Of a stretch of DNA of 64,000 bases, positions 16,047-24,812 are shown piece after piece. Made by a program: the position numbers and the translations under genes. Source of the DNA: Metabacillus niabensis. Lineage in GTDB: Bacteria; Bacillota; Bacilli; Bacillales; Bacillaceae. The DNA is taken from positions 1-64,000 of the forward strand of contig NZ_JAIVLH010000016.1 of assembly GCF_020524345.1 (NCBI RefSeq). The letters run 5' to 3'. How positions within the stretch are numbered: the first letter of the stretch is position 1; every line of letters begins with the position of its first letter. The notes under the pieces were generated by a model, which was not told where the DNA came from, did not search any database, and saw only the letters and a program-made list of their open reading frames with translations.

Positions 16047-16679
16047 ATGAGTTTAATAGATGTGATTAAAGAGAATAAAATTGTTGCAGTCATTCGTAAA
16101 GCAAACGAAGAAAACATTGTCCCGATTTTAGAAGCGTTGGCAAAGGGTGGAGTCACTTCTGTTGAAATTACAGCGGAAACACCAAATGTCACTAGAGTCA
16201 TAGAAACTGCCGTTAAACATGTAGGGGGGCAAGTAAATATTGGTGCAGGTACAGTGCTTGACCCTGAAACCGCTCGTCAGGTGATTATGGCAGGAGCTAC
16301 CTTTATTGTATCACCTACACTAAATCTCGAAACATTGACATTAACCAATCGGTATGGGGTTTTAAACATTCCGGGAGTTTTGACGCCAACGGAAATCCAA
16401 ACTGCTTATGAGCACGGTGCACAAATGGTAAAAGTGTTCCCGGCAGATGCGTTTGGACCAAATTATGTGAAAAATATTTTAGGACCGCTTCCACATGTTC
16501 AAGCAATGGTGACAGGCGGAATAACCTTAGACAATATGAATGAGTATTTATCAAAAGGCTGCAAGGCAGTTGGAATCGGGAGTAATTTGGTGAATGCTCC
16601 AGCGTTAAATTCTGAAGGTGATTACACTCAATTAACGGAACGCGCAAAACAATATGTTGCTAAGGTGGCAGAACTTTAA
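16047..16679 (+). CDS. kdgA: 2-dehydro-3-deoxyphosphogluconate (KDPG) aldolase
   Basis: The 210-residue class I aldolase splits KDPG to pyruvate and glyceraldehyde 3-phosphate. Motifs are VAVIRK (about 11-16), EITAETPNV, INIGAGTVLDPE, FIVSPTLN, IPGVLTPTEI, VKVFPADAFGPNYVKNILGPLP with the Schiff-base lysine near 130, and MVTGGI. The length is normal for Eda/KdgA. It lies 16 bases after hxlB with AAAGGGGG ahead of the ATG. With KdgK encoded downstream it forms the lower half of uronate or gluconate catabolism. Activity on the galactonate epimer is possible, as in many KdgA enzymes. Confidence 0.88.
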   Translation: MSLIDVIKENKIVAVIRKANEENIVPILEALAKGGVTSVEITAETPNVTRVIETAVKHVGGQVNIGAGTVLDPETARQVIMAGATFIVSPTLNLETLTLTNRYGVLNIPGVLTPTEIQTAYEHGAQMVKVFPADAFGPNYVKNILGPLPHVQAMVTGGITLDNMNEYLSKGCKAVGIGSNLVNAPALNSEGDYTQLTERAKQYVAKVAEL

Positions 16680-16699
16680 AGCATAAGGGGGATGGGAGC

Positions 16700-17722
16700 A
16701 TGCTGAAATCTAAATATACTTTTCTATTACTCGTTATTGTAACCATTGGACTATTAACTGGGTGTAATAATACAGCAGTTGAAACAAATGGAGATGGCAA
16801 AATTAAAATAATTGCTGCACATAATCAAACGTCTCCAGACAATCCTTATCAAACAGGAATGTTGAAGTTTAAAGAGGTGGCGGAGCGCGAATCAAATGGA
16901 AGTATTGAAGTCGAAGTACATGCAGGAACAATTGGAACAGAGGAATCACAGCTTGTTGAAAAACTTCAATTAGGTGCTGCAGATGTGGTACTCGTTTCCC
17001 CCGGATTTATGACCCAAACAGGAATTAGAGAAGTAGATTTATTTTCTGCGCCCTATCTGTTTACAAGCTATGACCATTGGCTAAGCGCTGTCGATGGAGA
17101 AGTGGGTAGAGAGATGGCAGAAATCATTAACGAGAAATCTAATAACTCTTTTAAACTATTAGGTTATTGGTCTGCAGGTGTTCGACATTATTATGGAAAG
17201 AAACCGCTTAACAGCGTAGAGGACCTAAAGGGTGTTTCATTAAGAACACAAACATCAGGTGTTGTCTCCGACTTCTGGAAAGCAACTGGAGCGATTCCAT
17301 CAGGGATCTCTTGGGGAGAGCTTTATCAAGGATTACAACAGGATGTTGTTGATTCATCTGAAAACGCTTACCCGTTTTTTGTCCAACAATCTCATCACAC
17401 AACACCAAACGGGAAGTACATTACCGAAACGGGACATGACTACACTACCCGATTTTTGTTAATCAATGGGGAAAAATTTGATCAATATTCTGAAGAACAT
17501 CAAGAGGTTTTACTAAATGCAGCGGAAGCTTCAGTGAAAGCAGAGCGTGAGGCTACTAATTCGCAAGATATAGAATATAAGGAAAAGGCCGTTGCCGAAG
17601 GAGCGGTTGTAAATGAAATTAATACACAGCCATTTATTGATATCGCTAGACCTATTTTAGAAGATTTGGCTAAAGAAATCGAAGTAGAAGATTTACTACA
17701 GAAGATTATTGATTTGGAATAA
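16700..17722 (+). CDS. dctP: TRAP transporter substrate-binding lipoprotein DctP
   Basis: The 340-residue extracellular receptor has a lipoprotein signal ending in LLTGC (Cys22) and the DctP fold: IIAAHNQTSPDNPYQTGMLKF, LGAADVVLVSPGFM, DLFSAPYLF, LKGVSLRTQTSG (the conserved arginine that grips the substrate carboxylate) and GLQQDVVDSSENAYPFF. It delivers an organic acid to DctQM, which follow at 17 bases. Operon context points to a sugar acid such as a hexuronate or aldonate. AAGGGGGATGGG precedes the ATG. Confidence 0.85.
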   Translation: MLKSKYTFLLLVIVTIGLLTGCNNTAVETNGDGKIKIIAAHNQTSPDNPYQTGMLKFKEVAERESNGSIEVEVHAGTIGTEESQLVEKLQLGAADVVLVSPGFMTQTGIREVDLFSAPYLFTSYDHWLSAVDGEVGREMAEIINEKSNNSFKLLGYWSAGVRHYYGKKPLNSVEDLKGVSLRTQTSGVVSDFWKATGAIPSGISWGELYQGLQQDVVDSSENAYPFFVQQSHHTTPNGKYITETGHDYTTRFLLINGEKFDQYSEEHQEVLLNAAEASVKAEREATNSQDIEYKEKAVAEGAVVNEINTQPFIDIARPILEDLAKEIEVEDLLQKIIDLE

Positions 17723-17739
17723 TCTAAGGGGGTATAGGG

Positions 17740-18225
17740 ATGAAGCGTTTTGTGCAGGCACTTGAAAAACTACAAATTACGATCGGTATTTTATTCTTAA
17801 CAGTGTTCTTTTTAGTGATTTTACTGCAAATCATTACAAGACATTTAGGAATATCGATACTCTGGACCGAAGAGGTTGCAAACTATTCCTTTATTTGGGC
17901 AATATTCATGGGAGCGGCAGTGATGGTCAATCGTCGTGAACATTTTAACTTTGATTTTTTCATCAGAAAATTAACGGGAAAAAAGAAAGTATCCCTCAAT
18001 GTTTTTAATGACCTTGTTTTAATTGCATTTAATGTTTGTATTTTCTTCCTTGGGTTGATCGTCGTAAAAGAGTTTTGGAATTACACATGGGCGACACTTC
18101 CTGAAATGAAAATGGGATACATTTGGATAGCCATTCCGACTATGGCTGGGACTATGATTATTTACTCTGTCTCTCATTTGATTCATCATATCCAATCACA
18201 AAATGCGAAGGAGGTAAGAGGATAA
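17740..18225 (+). CDS. dctQ: TRAP transporter small permease DctQ
   Basis: The 161-residue protein has four membrane helices, the standard DctQ form. It carries LLQIITRHLGISILWTEEVANYSFIWAIFMGAAVMVNRREHFNFDFF, where the WTEE and the R-E-H of the cytoplasmic loop are conserved. It pairs with DctM to form the sodium- or proton-driven importer. AAGGGGG lies ahead of the ATG and the stop overlaps the dctM start by one base (TAATG), indicating coupled translation. Confidence 0.85.
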   Translation: MKRFVQALEKLQITIGILFLTVFFLVILLQIITRHLGISILWTEEVANYSFIWAIFMGAAVMVNRREHFNFDFFIRKLTGKKKVSLNVFNDLVLIAFNVCIFFLGLIVVKEFWNYTWATLPEMKMGYIWIAIPTMAGTMIIYSVSHLIHHIQSQNAKEVRG

Positions 18226-19511
18226 TGGGATTTTTACTTCTTGGATTATTTATTGTCTTAATGTTAATTGGCGTACCAATTGCCTTTGTCATTGGGATCG
18301 TAGCGTTACTTGGTATATTTGGAATCCCTTACACTCCTGAAGCCACTGTACCAATGAAAATGGTCAATGGTCTCGATTCATTCGTCTTATTAGCGGTACC
18401 ATTATTTATTCTTGCAGCAAATTTAATGAACTCGGGGAAAATTTCTGAAAAGCTAATTAACCTGGCACTTGCACTTGTTGGACCAATTCGCGGGGGATTG
18501 GCCCATGCGAATATTCTTGTATCGATGATGTTTGCAGGCGTATCCGGAGCGTCGCAAGCAGATACAGCAGGTGTTGGTAAGATTCTTATTCCGAGCATGC
18601 TCAAAAAAGGCTATGACAAAGAAATGGCTGTTGGGGTTACTGCTGCATCTTCCACGGTAGGTGTTGTCATCCCTCCTAGTATTCCAATGATTATCTTTGC
18701 GGGTTTAACAAATGCTTCCATTGGTGCATTATTCCTTGGCGGGATTATACCAGGAATCTTAATTGGGGTTGGCATGATGGTTTTTGTTTATATCCTTGCT
18801 GTGAAGAAAAAATTTCCGCGTTCAGAACGTGTAGAAGTGAAAAAATTTGTAAAGTTGTTCATTGAAGCAATCCCTGCGTTACTCACTCCAATTATTATTA
18901 TTGGAGGAATTATTACAGGATTTTTTACTGCTACAGAAGCTGCAGCTGTTGCATCACTGTACACCTTAATTGTTTGTATGTTTTATTATAAAACGTTAAA
19001 AGTCAAAGATTTACCGAAAATTTTAATGGATACGTTGTCATTAAGTTCTCTGTCACTATTTGCCTTGGCTTGTGCAAGCGCACTTGGAGAATTAATGAGT
19101 TATTACCAATTAGGAACAATGGCTCAGGAATTCTTCACGAATAATGTTGGTGCAGAATGGTTGTTTATCGTTATTGTTATTGCGTTCTTCCTGTTTATTG
19201 GAACATTTATGGATGCGATACCAGCTATGATTTTATTCGTCCCTGTGATTTTGCCAACAGCCTTGGAATTTGGAATTGACCCGGTCCACTTAGGATTAAT
19301 TGTTGTTATTACTCTAGCTGTTGGTTTGATTACACCGCCATATGGTCTCTGTCTTTTACTTGCAGCAAAAATTGGTGACATGTCAATTGAAAAGTCCTTT
19401 GTGGCAGTCATTCCGTATATTGTCATTATTATTATCGTCTTATTATTTATCGCATTTTTCCCGGATATTGCATTTTTCATTCCAAAAGCTATTAATCCAG
19501 GATTATTTTAA
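18225..19511 (+). CDS. dctM: TRAP transporter large permease DctM
   Basis: The 428-residue protein with about 12 membrane helices is the transport channel. Family motifs include LLAVPLFILAANLMNSGKISEKL, GGLAHANILVSMMFAGVSGASQADTAGVGKILIPSM, STVGVVIPPSIPMIIFA, TGFFTATEAAAVASLYTL and FLFIGTFMDAIPAMILFVPVI. The start is the ATG at 18225 behind GGAGG; longer frames overlap dctQ without a binding site. The coding sequence is complete. Specificity is set by DctP. Confidence 0.88.
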   Translation: MGFLLLGLFIVLMLIGVPIAFVIGIVALLGIFGIPYTPEATVPMKMVNGLDSFVLLAVPLFILAANLMNSGKISEKLINLALALVGPIRGGLAHANILVSMMFAGVSGASQADTAGVGKILIPSMLKKGYDKEMAVGVTAASSTVGVVIPPSIPMIIFAGLTNASIGALFLGGIIPGILIGVGMMVFVYILAVKKKFPRSERVEVKKFVKLFIEAIPALLTPIIIIGGIITGFFTATEAAAVASLYTLIVCMFYYKTLKVKDLPKILMDTLSLSSLSLFALACASALGELMSYYQLGTMAQEFFTNNVGAEWLFIVIVIAFFLFIGTFMDAIPAMILFVPVILPTALEFGIDPVHLGLIVVITLAVGLITPPYGLCLLLAAKIGDMSIEKSFVAVIPYIVIIIIVLLFIAFFPDIAFFIPKAINPGLF

Positions 19512-19528
19512 AAGAGGTGTATTTTTTT

Positions 19529-20200
19529 ATGAAGGTTGATAAAGTCATTGCGGCAGAAGAAGCCGTAAAATACGTAAAAAATGGAATGACGCTTGGTTTG
19601 GGGTCAGGTTCTACGGTCAATTGGTTTCTTCAGAAGCTGAGCGTACGGGTTAAAGAAGGACTTCAGATTCAAGGAATTCCTTCCTCTAAAAAGACAGAAA
19701 AGTTGGCGATAGAACTTGGCATTCCGCTAATCGATTTTTCGGCAACTACTCATATTGATTTGGCGATTGATGGAGCTGATGAAATTGATCGCTCTTTAAA
19801 CCTAATAAAGGGAGGCGGAGGTTCACTAGTTAGAGAAAAAGTAGTCGATGCTTGTGCCGATGAATTGATCATCATTGGCGATGCATCGAAAATGGTCTCA
19901 CAGCTAGGAACTTTCCCACTGCCAATAGAAGTTCTTCCATTTGGGTTTGAAGTGACCGTAGAGAATATTAAAAAGCTTGGAGGGACTCCAACTTTAAGAA
20001 GAAAAGACGATCAAATCTTTGTCTCGGATAACGGAAATTACATTATCGATTGCTCCTTTGGACCAATCGATGATGCTGTAACCTTACATGAAAAGTTGAT
20101 TCAGATGGTTGGTGTAATAGATACAGGGATATTTGCTGGAATGGCAGATAAAGTGATTGTTGCCCGAAATGGAGAAATAGAATTGTATTCAAGAACTTAA
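19529..20200 (+). CDS. rpiA: Ribose-5-phosphate isomerase A
   Basis: The 223-residue cytosolic enzyme interconverts ribose 5-phosphate and ribulose 5-phosphate. It carries all RpiA signatures: GLGSGSTVNWFLQ (phosphate loop), GADEIDRSLNLIKGGGGSLVREKVV with the catalytic aspartate, glutamate and lysine, and a VEVLPFGFE-like stretch (IEVLPFGFEV). Start at ATG 19529 behind AGAGGTG; a GTG at 19517 lies inside the binding site. Most bacilli carry only the unrelated RpiB (YwlF) form, so an RpiA in this operon suggests a dedicated supply of ribulose 5-phosphate for the hexulose-phosphate enzymes. Confidence 0.88.
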   Translation: MKVDKVIAAEEAVKYVKNGMTLGLGSGSTVNWFLQKLSVRVKEGLQIQGIPSSKKTEKLAIELGIPLIDFSATTHIDLAIDGADEIDRSLNLIKGGGGSLVREKVVDACADELIIIGDASKMVSQLGTFPLPIEVLPFGFEVTVENIKKLGGTPTLRRKDDQIFVSDNGNYIIDCSFGPIDDAVTLHEKLIQMVGVIDTGIFAGMADKVIVARNGEIELYSRT

Positions 20201-20285
20201 TAGGCAGTTTCCTTTCGCCTCAATCGTGCGAAATAGAGCTGCTTTCATTTCTTAATAATCGGAAAAAGTGTTTGGAGGAATCACA

Positions 20286-21236
20286 ATGAAGGATGTCATC
20301 ACGGTTGGAGAAGCAATGGTTGTTTTTAACCCAACTGCAACGGGACCGATGAAGTTTGTTAATGGTTTTGAAAAAAAAATTGGCGGGGCGGAGCTAAATT
20401 TAGCGATTGGCTGTGCGCGCCTTGGATTAAAAGCAGGGTATATTAGCAGGTTAGGAAACGATGAGTTTGGTAGATACATTCTCAATTTTACCCGTGGAGA
20501 AGGAATCGATGTATCCCAAGTAGAGTTTGTTGACGGGTATCCGACTTCCTTAAATTTTAAAGAGATTATGGAGGATGGAAATGTCCGGACCTTTTATTAC
20601 CGGGATAAATCTCCGACTCTCACGATGACACCCGATGATTTAGATGAGGCTTATATCAAACAAGCAAAAATTTTACACATTACAGGCATCTATCCTGCAA
20701 TTGGGGAGAGGAATATTGAAGTTATTCACAAGGCTATTGAGCTTGCGAAAAGGAATGGGTTAAAAATCTCCTTCGATCCTAATATCCGACTTCGCATGTG
20801 GAGTAAGGAAGAAGCACGAAAAGTATTGTCAGAGATTTTGCCACATGTTGATATTTTACTTGCCGGTGACGAAGAAATGGAGATTATTATCGGTGAAAAG
20901 AATCCGGCGACTATTATCGAAAAAGTGAAAGACTCTGGGATTTCTTTTATTGCCATTAAACTAGGTGATAAAGGTTCTGTCGGTTATTTTAATGGTGAAA
21001 TAGTAACGTCAGCACCTGTAAAGGCATCTAAGGTGGTCGACACGGTTGGGGCAGGGGATGGCTTTAATGCTGGCATCATTTATGGGATTTTACATGATTG
21101 GTCCCTTGAGAAAACACTTCACTTCGCGAACACGATTGGTTCGATGGTTGTCAGTGTCAAGGGTGATAATGAGGGATTGCCATATTTGGTAGATGTTCAA
21201 GCAAGGCTTGGGGAAGTAGAACGGATTGAAAGATAA
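20286..21236 (+). CDS. kdgK: 2-keto-3-deoxygluconate kinase, PfkB family
   Basis: The 316-residue sugar kinase makes KDPG from 2-keto-3-deoxygluconate and ATP. Ribokinase-family signs are GGAELNLAIGCARLGLKAGYISRLGNDEFGRY (signature 1) and VDTVGAGDGFNAGIIYG (signature 2, with the catalytic aspartate). The start TVGEAMVVFNPTATGPM is typical of KdgK. GGAGG lies seven bases before ATG 20286. The 85-base gap after rpiA shows no terminator, so it stays in the operon. Substrate assignment relies on kdgA and kdgR in the same operon. Confidence 0.82.
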   Translation: MKDVITVGEAMVVFNPTATGPMKFVNGFEKKIGGAELNLAIGCARLGLKAGYISRLGNDEFGRYILNFTRGEGIDVSQVEFVDGYPTSLNFKEIMEDGNVRTFYYRDKSPTLTMTPDDLDEAYIKQAKILHITGIYPAIGERNIEVIHKAIELAKRNGLKISFDPNIRLRMWSKEEARKVLSEILPHVDILLAGDEEMEIIIGEKNPATIIEKVKDSGISFIAIKLGDKGSVGYFNGEIVTSAPVKASKVVDTVGAGDGFNAGIIYGILHDWSLEKTLHFANTIGSMVVSVKGDNEGLPYLVDVQARLGEVERIER

Positions 21237-21307
21237 AGAACTAGGTGGCAGCTCCATTTGAAAATTGGATGACGGACTTGGGACAAAAGATAAAATGAGG
21301 TGTTAAA

Positions 21308-21919
21308 ATGAACTTACAGTTAGCATTAGATCGCCTAACCAAAGAGGATTGCATTCGCATCGCGAAGGAAACAGAAAACAGCATTGATATCATTGAGATA
21401 GGAACAGGGGTTATTAAAGAGTACGGAATGTCAATTATCAGGGAAATGCGTTCACTTTTCCCTGACAAGCTAATCCTTGCTGATATGAAGACATGTGATG
21501 CTGGAAAACACGAAGCACGCCAAGCATTTGAAGCAGGAGCCGACATGACGACCGTTATGGCCTTCTCATCTGATTTGACGATTAAAGATACATTACAGGT
21601 TGCAAAAGAAATGGGAAAGCAAATCATGATTGATTTATTAGAGGTTCATTCTAGAAATCGAATTGAAGAGCTCAAAGAACTCGGTGTAAAGCTTGTCAGT
21701 CTTCATGTTGGTAAGGATAAGCAAACGGAAGAAACGTTTAATACAACATTGTTTTCCCTTGTTCAGGGCTTCGATTTTGAAGTGGCCGTTGCAGGGGGAA
21801 TTAATTTAGAAAACATACATGTGATTTCTTCACATCAACCCGATATTATCATTGCCGGCAGCTCCATCACAGGAGCAGAAAAACCAGCACTCGCAGCCGC
21901 AAAAATGAAGGGAATATAG
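21308..21919 (+). CDS. hxlA: 3-hexulose-6-phosphate synthase family enzyme
   Basis: The 203-residue barrel of the orotidine-phosphate decarboxylase superfamily has the start LQLALD, the metal and catalytic motif LADMKTCDAG (DxKxxD), EAGADMTTVMAF, LVSLHVGKDKQ, AVAGGINLENI and IIAGSSIT. The order and length match HxlA of B. subtilis, which joins formaldehyde and ribulose 5-phosphate to hexulose 6-phosphate. The related 3-keto-gulonate-6-phosphate decarboxylase (UlaD) is the main alternative, but HxlB encoded in the same operon favours HxlA. ATGAGGTG precedes the ATG. It is the last gene before a terminator. Confidence 0.78.
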   Translation: MNLQLALDRLTKEDCIRIAKETENSIDIIEIGTGVIKEYGMSIIREMRSLFPDKLILADMKTCDAGKHEARQAFEAGADMTTVMAFSSDLTIKDTLQVAKEMGKQIMIDLLEVHSRNRIEELKELGVKLVSLHVGKDKQTEETFNTTLFSLVQGFDFEVAVAGGINLENIHVISSHQPDIIIAGSSITGAEKPALAAAKMKGI

Positions 21920-21962
21920 ATGCTGGTGCCAGAAACTATCCAGTAAAATGGATTCTTAGACA

Positions 21963-22000
21963 GGTTCTGTAGAGCAAGTTCTGTTCTACAGGACTTTTTT
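21963..22000 (+). terminator. Terminator of the kdgR-hxlA operon
   Basis: GTTCTGTAGA pairs with TCTACAGGAC across a 12-base loop and is followed by TTTTTT, 44 bases after the hxlA stop. Confidence 0.75.
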
Positions 22001-22121
22001 ATTGCTATACAATTCCCTATTGGATTAAGTACAGTAAGAGCAATGGAACTCAAACACCAAGACTCCTACTAGACATATAAGTAAGAGTTTGGATGTAAAT
22101 AGTTAGGCTGATCTTCAGCGG

Positions 22122-23111
22122 TTAATGTATTGATCCATCTTCAAAAACGGGAGCAATCTTATCAATGCGATTTGTCCAGATGCCGCCGGAATAGTCGGAA
22201 GGTAGTCTTTCCAAATCCAGTGGATGATCAAATCCTTCTGACCAGCCGCCATCACCTGCAACAATAATAACCCTTGTATCAACGCTTTCCATTCGGTTTA
22301 AGAATTTATCTGACCAACCCCAAATCCAAGGAGCAATACTCTCAGGTAAATGTAACTGTGTATGTTCACAAGAGGAAGGAATATAACCTGTCCAGCCAAT
22401 CGCAATATACGGAATCATACAGCTTTTCATGGTAGCTATTGACATGACACGTACCTCAGGAATTTGTTCTTTTACAGATGCAATCGGTTCATCTCCTCCG
22501 TAAATGGTCAATTGGCTTAAGCGTTCTTTCGGTAGCTTAGATAGATATTCAGCCAGTTGAATTCCCTCTTCCGGGTCATTACTTTTCATGTGAATTAATA
22601 ATGACTCATTTGGAAAGTGGGACAAGACCTCTTCTAAAGAAGGCATGAGTCCTACCCCCTTTCCTCGAAACGGATAGGTGTTTCCATTATCAGCTGTGTA
22701 TCCATAGCCAATATCAATTTTCTTCAATTCTGCCATCGTATAGTCTTTCGTTGTTCCTTCAACATTTGTTCGACATTCTAGTGTCCAGTCATGGAAAACA
22801 GCAAACTGTCCATCTTTTGTGGGCTTTATATCAAACTCAACCATATCGGCTCCGGCATCAAATGCTGCTTCCATTGAAGGAATGGTGTTCTCAAGGTAAG
22901 GATGCTCGGGGTCAAAGATTCGCTCTGCTGTACATGTATCCCCTTCAATTCCTTCCATACTAAATGTTTGTCCAAGTCCTCTGTGGGCAAGCAAGTAGGG
23001 ATCGACATCTTCTCGATCTTTTGTAAACATTGAACTGTTATTAAGAAAAATAAATAAAACCAATAGAATCAAAAAGATAGCAATTCGTTTTAATGCTCTT
23101 TTGAATTTCAC
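22122..23111 (-). CDS. Glycerophosphodiester phosphodiesterase family protein, membrane anchored
   Basis: The 329-residue protein has one N-terminal membrane helix (about 11-28) and an extracellular GDPD barrel. The catalytic pattern is LLAHRGLGQ (His-Arg), ENTIPSMEAAFDAGADMVEFDIKPTKDGQFAVFHDWTLECRTN (Glu-Asn, the metal ligands E and D, and the second His). It cleaves glycerophosphodiesters, possibly wall teichoic acid or lipid products. The insert after HRGLGQ is longer than usual. The GTG start follows GGAGG at nine bases. It stands alone, convergent with the hxlA operon. Confidence 0.8.
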   Translation of the reverse strand: MKFKRALKRIAIFLILLVLFIFLNNSSMFTKDREDVDPYLLAHRGLGQTFSMEGIEGDTCTAERIFDPEHPYLENTIPSMEAAFDAGADMVEFDIKPTKDGQFAVFHDWTLECRTNVEGTTKDYTMAELKKIDIGYGYTADNGNTYPFRGKGVGLMPSLEEVLSHFPNESLLIHMKSNDPEEGIQLAEYLSKLPKERLSQLTIYGGDEPIASVKEQIPEVRVMSIATMKSCMIPYIAIGWTGYIPSSCEHTQLHLPESIAPWIWGWSDKFLNRMESVDTRVIIVAGDGGWSEGFDHPLDLERLPSDYSGGIWTNRIDKIAPVFEDGSIH

Positions 23112-23337
23112 TTTTTTCTGCCTCCATCATATGGGTAAGATAATAGGTCGGTCCTCTTATATAATGATATCGATTTTTATTTACTTCTCAATGACTGAAG
23201 AATAATAAGTTTATGATAATTATAGATATGGCCTAATCTTGGATCTGACTTTTTCTTTTTTGTATTAAATCCTTTATCAAGCGTTGTTTTTAGTGGATTT
23301 TGGATATTCTGTATGAGAGTGAAAAGGAGTTGAGGTG

Positions 23338-23836
23338 GTGTTATCTATGACTAAGAGGGATTTACTATTTAATCTATCAATTATCATCTTTCCGTGGTTA
23401 ACATTGTTATTCATAGGTAAGAAAAGTTTTAAGAGGTATTCATGGGCAGATTTTTGTTGTTCTGTTTGAAATCATTAATCATTTGTATGGGAATAAGAGA
23501 GGCTGGTGGAAGTTTTATGATAAGCGGAAGTTGTTCATAAAAAATGAGCTTCCTTTTAGTATTGGTCCCTATATGCCTCTATCCATGTGGTTATTAAAGG
23601 TTTCATATGAAGACTTTAAAAAGTATATTATGCTTAATGCCATTTCAGATGGGATTTTTGCTTTTATTGTTATGGATATTTTAAAAAAGGTCAAGATCAT
23701 ACGCCTAAGGAGGTTGAACCGTATACAGTTTTTTGTCTACATACACTATAAGGCATATCTATTATATGGTTTTCAGTATTTGGTAGAGAAAATAAAAAGC
23801 TTTCGCTCATACAGACAGACTCAGGAAACCGTGTAA
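23338..23836 (+). pseudogene. Frameshifted membrane protein gene
   Basis: Two frames join into one protein of about 165 residues if one T is removed from the TTTTT run at 23451-23455. Frame one (from GTG 23338 or ATG 23347) reads MTKRDLLFNLSIIIFPWLTL...SWADF. Frame two continues VVLFEIINHLYGNKRGWWKFY and on to 23836. The whole resembles the intact protein at 28222-28698 (FKRY, a W-W-K/KG region, GPF/GPY followed by a W-rich helix, and a D-x-IFAF/IFAY helix). Binding site AAGGAG lies eight bases before 23338. Either the gene is inactivated or the base call in the T-run is wrong. Function is unknown. Confidence 0.6.
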
Positions 23837-23905
23837 GACGAATGAAATTCTATTAAGGCGTGAACCTAGGAAGTTCACGCCTATTCACCATTTGGGTCCG
23901 ATCAT

Positions 23906-24448
23906 TTATGCATCTGGAATAATTGTAATCCCAATCGTACGAACAGAGGCTTCTGTTCCGTTACTTTCGCTAGAAGTGTTGTAGTATTTATTCATCAAAT
24001 CGTTTAATTCGCTCTGAAATGATTGAAATTGTTCCTCACATAAGTTTAATTCTACAACAGTAAAAGTGGCTTGATCCTCCTGTCCATTTTCATCTGATTT
24101 TTCTAAATAAGCTCGATATTGTGTCATTAGAGATAATTGGTAGTAAGAGAGATAGTCCAGTTTTTCCTCGTTGGAGATTCTCTTCCACTCCTCAACATCA
24201 AGCTTTGCCTCTGTTTCATTTAAAGTATAATATTTTTCTGAAACAGACTTTACTTTCTTTTCTTTTATAATCCGTATAATATTTGCGTCTGCCATAATTT
24301 GAATATGGCGATAGAGAGTTGCTTGAGGGACATCCTTTATTAATTTAACCATTTCCAATGGGGTTAGCCCATTTTCTTTATGTCTCATTAAAGTTTGGCA
24401 AATTTTCATTCTAACAGGATGCATTAAAATCTCAACTTTATTACTCAC
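23906..24448 (-). CDS. ArsR-like helix-turn-helix regulator
   Basis: The 180-residue protein has an N-terminal winged helix (about 1-75): ILMHPVRMKICQTLMRHKENGLTPLEMVKLIKDVPQATLYRHIQIMADANIIRI. A helical C-terminal domain follows with a conserved-looking tail (NLCEEQFQSFQSELNDLMNKYY). The GTG start at 24448 has AGGTGA six bases upstream. It is divergent from the yxlEFG operon, and two palindromes in the 124-base gap are its likely binding sites. It probably represses that ABC system. The ligand is unknown. Confidence 0.75.
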   Translation of the reverse strand: MSNKVEILMHPVRMKICQTLMRHKENGLTPLEMVKLIKDVPQATLYRHIQIMADANIIRIIKEKKVKSVSEKYYTLNETEAKLDVEEWKRISNEEKLDYLSYYQLSLMTQYRAYLEKSDENGQEDQATFTVVELNLCEEQFQSFQSELNDLMNKYYNTSSESNGTEASVRTIGITIIPDA

Positions 24449-24476
24449 GATTCTCACCTGAATTTCCGTTATTTTA

Positions 24477-24500
24477 ATTCTCATTATAAATAATGAGAAT
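24477..24500. promoter_or_regulatory. Palindrome 1 in the regulator-yxlEFG gap
   Basis: The 11-base arm ATTCTCATTAT and its exact complement flank a two-base centre. It lies 28 bases before the regulator start, placed to control autoregulation. Confidence 0.6.
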
Positions 24501-24523
24501 AATGATTGCAATGAGTGAAAAAA

Positions 24524-24547
24524 CTCGTTATCATTATTGATAACGAG
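24524..24547. promoter_or_regulatory. Palindrome 2 in the regulator-yxlEFG gap
   Basis: CTCGTTATCA and TGATAACGAG flank TTAT. It resembles palindrome 1 in the T-TAT-CATTAT core and lies 25 bases before the yxlE start. Confidence 0.6.
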
Positions 24548-24572
24548 AATGAAGTAAGGGGGAATAATAAAA

Positions 24573-24812
24573 ATGGAACTACACTATGGAATAAATGACT
24601 TTAAAGACATTGATTTTATGTTTTTTTTACCGATTGTATTACCTGTTATGGCAGTTGGAGCAATTTTGGTTTTCCTGGCGTTATTTGATCTTTACCGTCA
24701 CAGAAAAACGAGGGAAAATGCGCTAACCTGGATGGTGGTCATTCTTTTTGTTAATACTTTGGGTCCTATCCTGTATTTCGTAATAGGACGAAGGGAGAGT
24801 AAAAGACTATGA
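24573..24812 (+). CDS. yxlE: Small membrane protein with PLDc_N domain, YxlE-like
   Basis: The 79-residue protein has two membrane helices (about 17-40 and 53-72) and ends in the PLDc_N pattern LTWMVVILFVNTLGPILYFVIGRRE. This is the cardiolipin-synthase N-terminal anchor without an enzyme domain. YxlE of B. subtilis is a similar small protein encoded just before the ABC genes yxlF and yxlG, the same order as here. Its stop overlaps the next start by four bases (ATGA). It may act as a small subunit of the exporter. Confidence 0.75.
   Translation: MELHYGINDFKDIDFMFFLPIVLPVMAVGAILVFLALFDLYRHRKTRENALTWMVVILFVNTLGPILYFVIGRRESKRL

Noticed and set aside
16315-16647. Antisense frame of 110 codons in the KDPG aldolase gene
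   Set aside because: It is explained by the complement of a well-conserved enzyme gene.
18123-18224. N-terminal extension of DctM
   Set aside because: It would overlap dctQ by about 100 bases. GGAGG and homologue length support the start at 18225.
24477-24547. Fur boxes before yxlE
   Set aside because: The sequences look like ATTATCA repeats, but the 7-1-7 spacing of Fur sites does not fit, while two separate long palindromes fit the adjacent regulator better.
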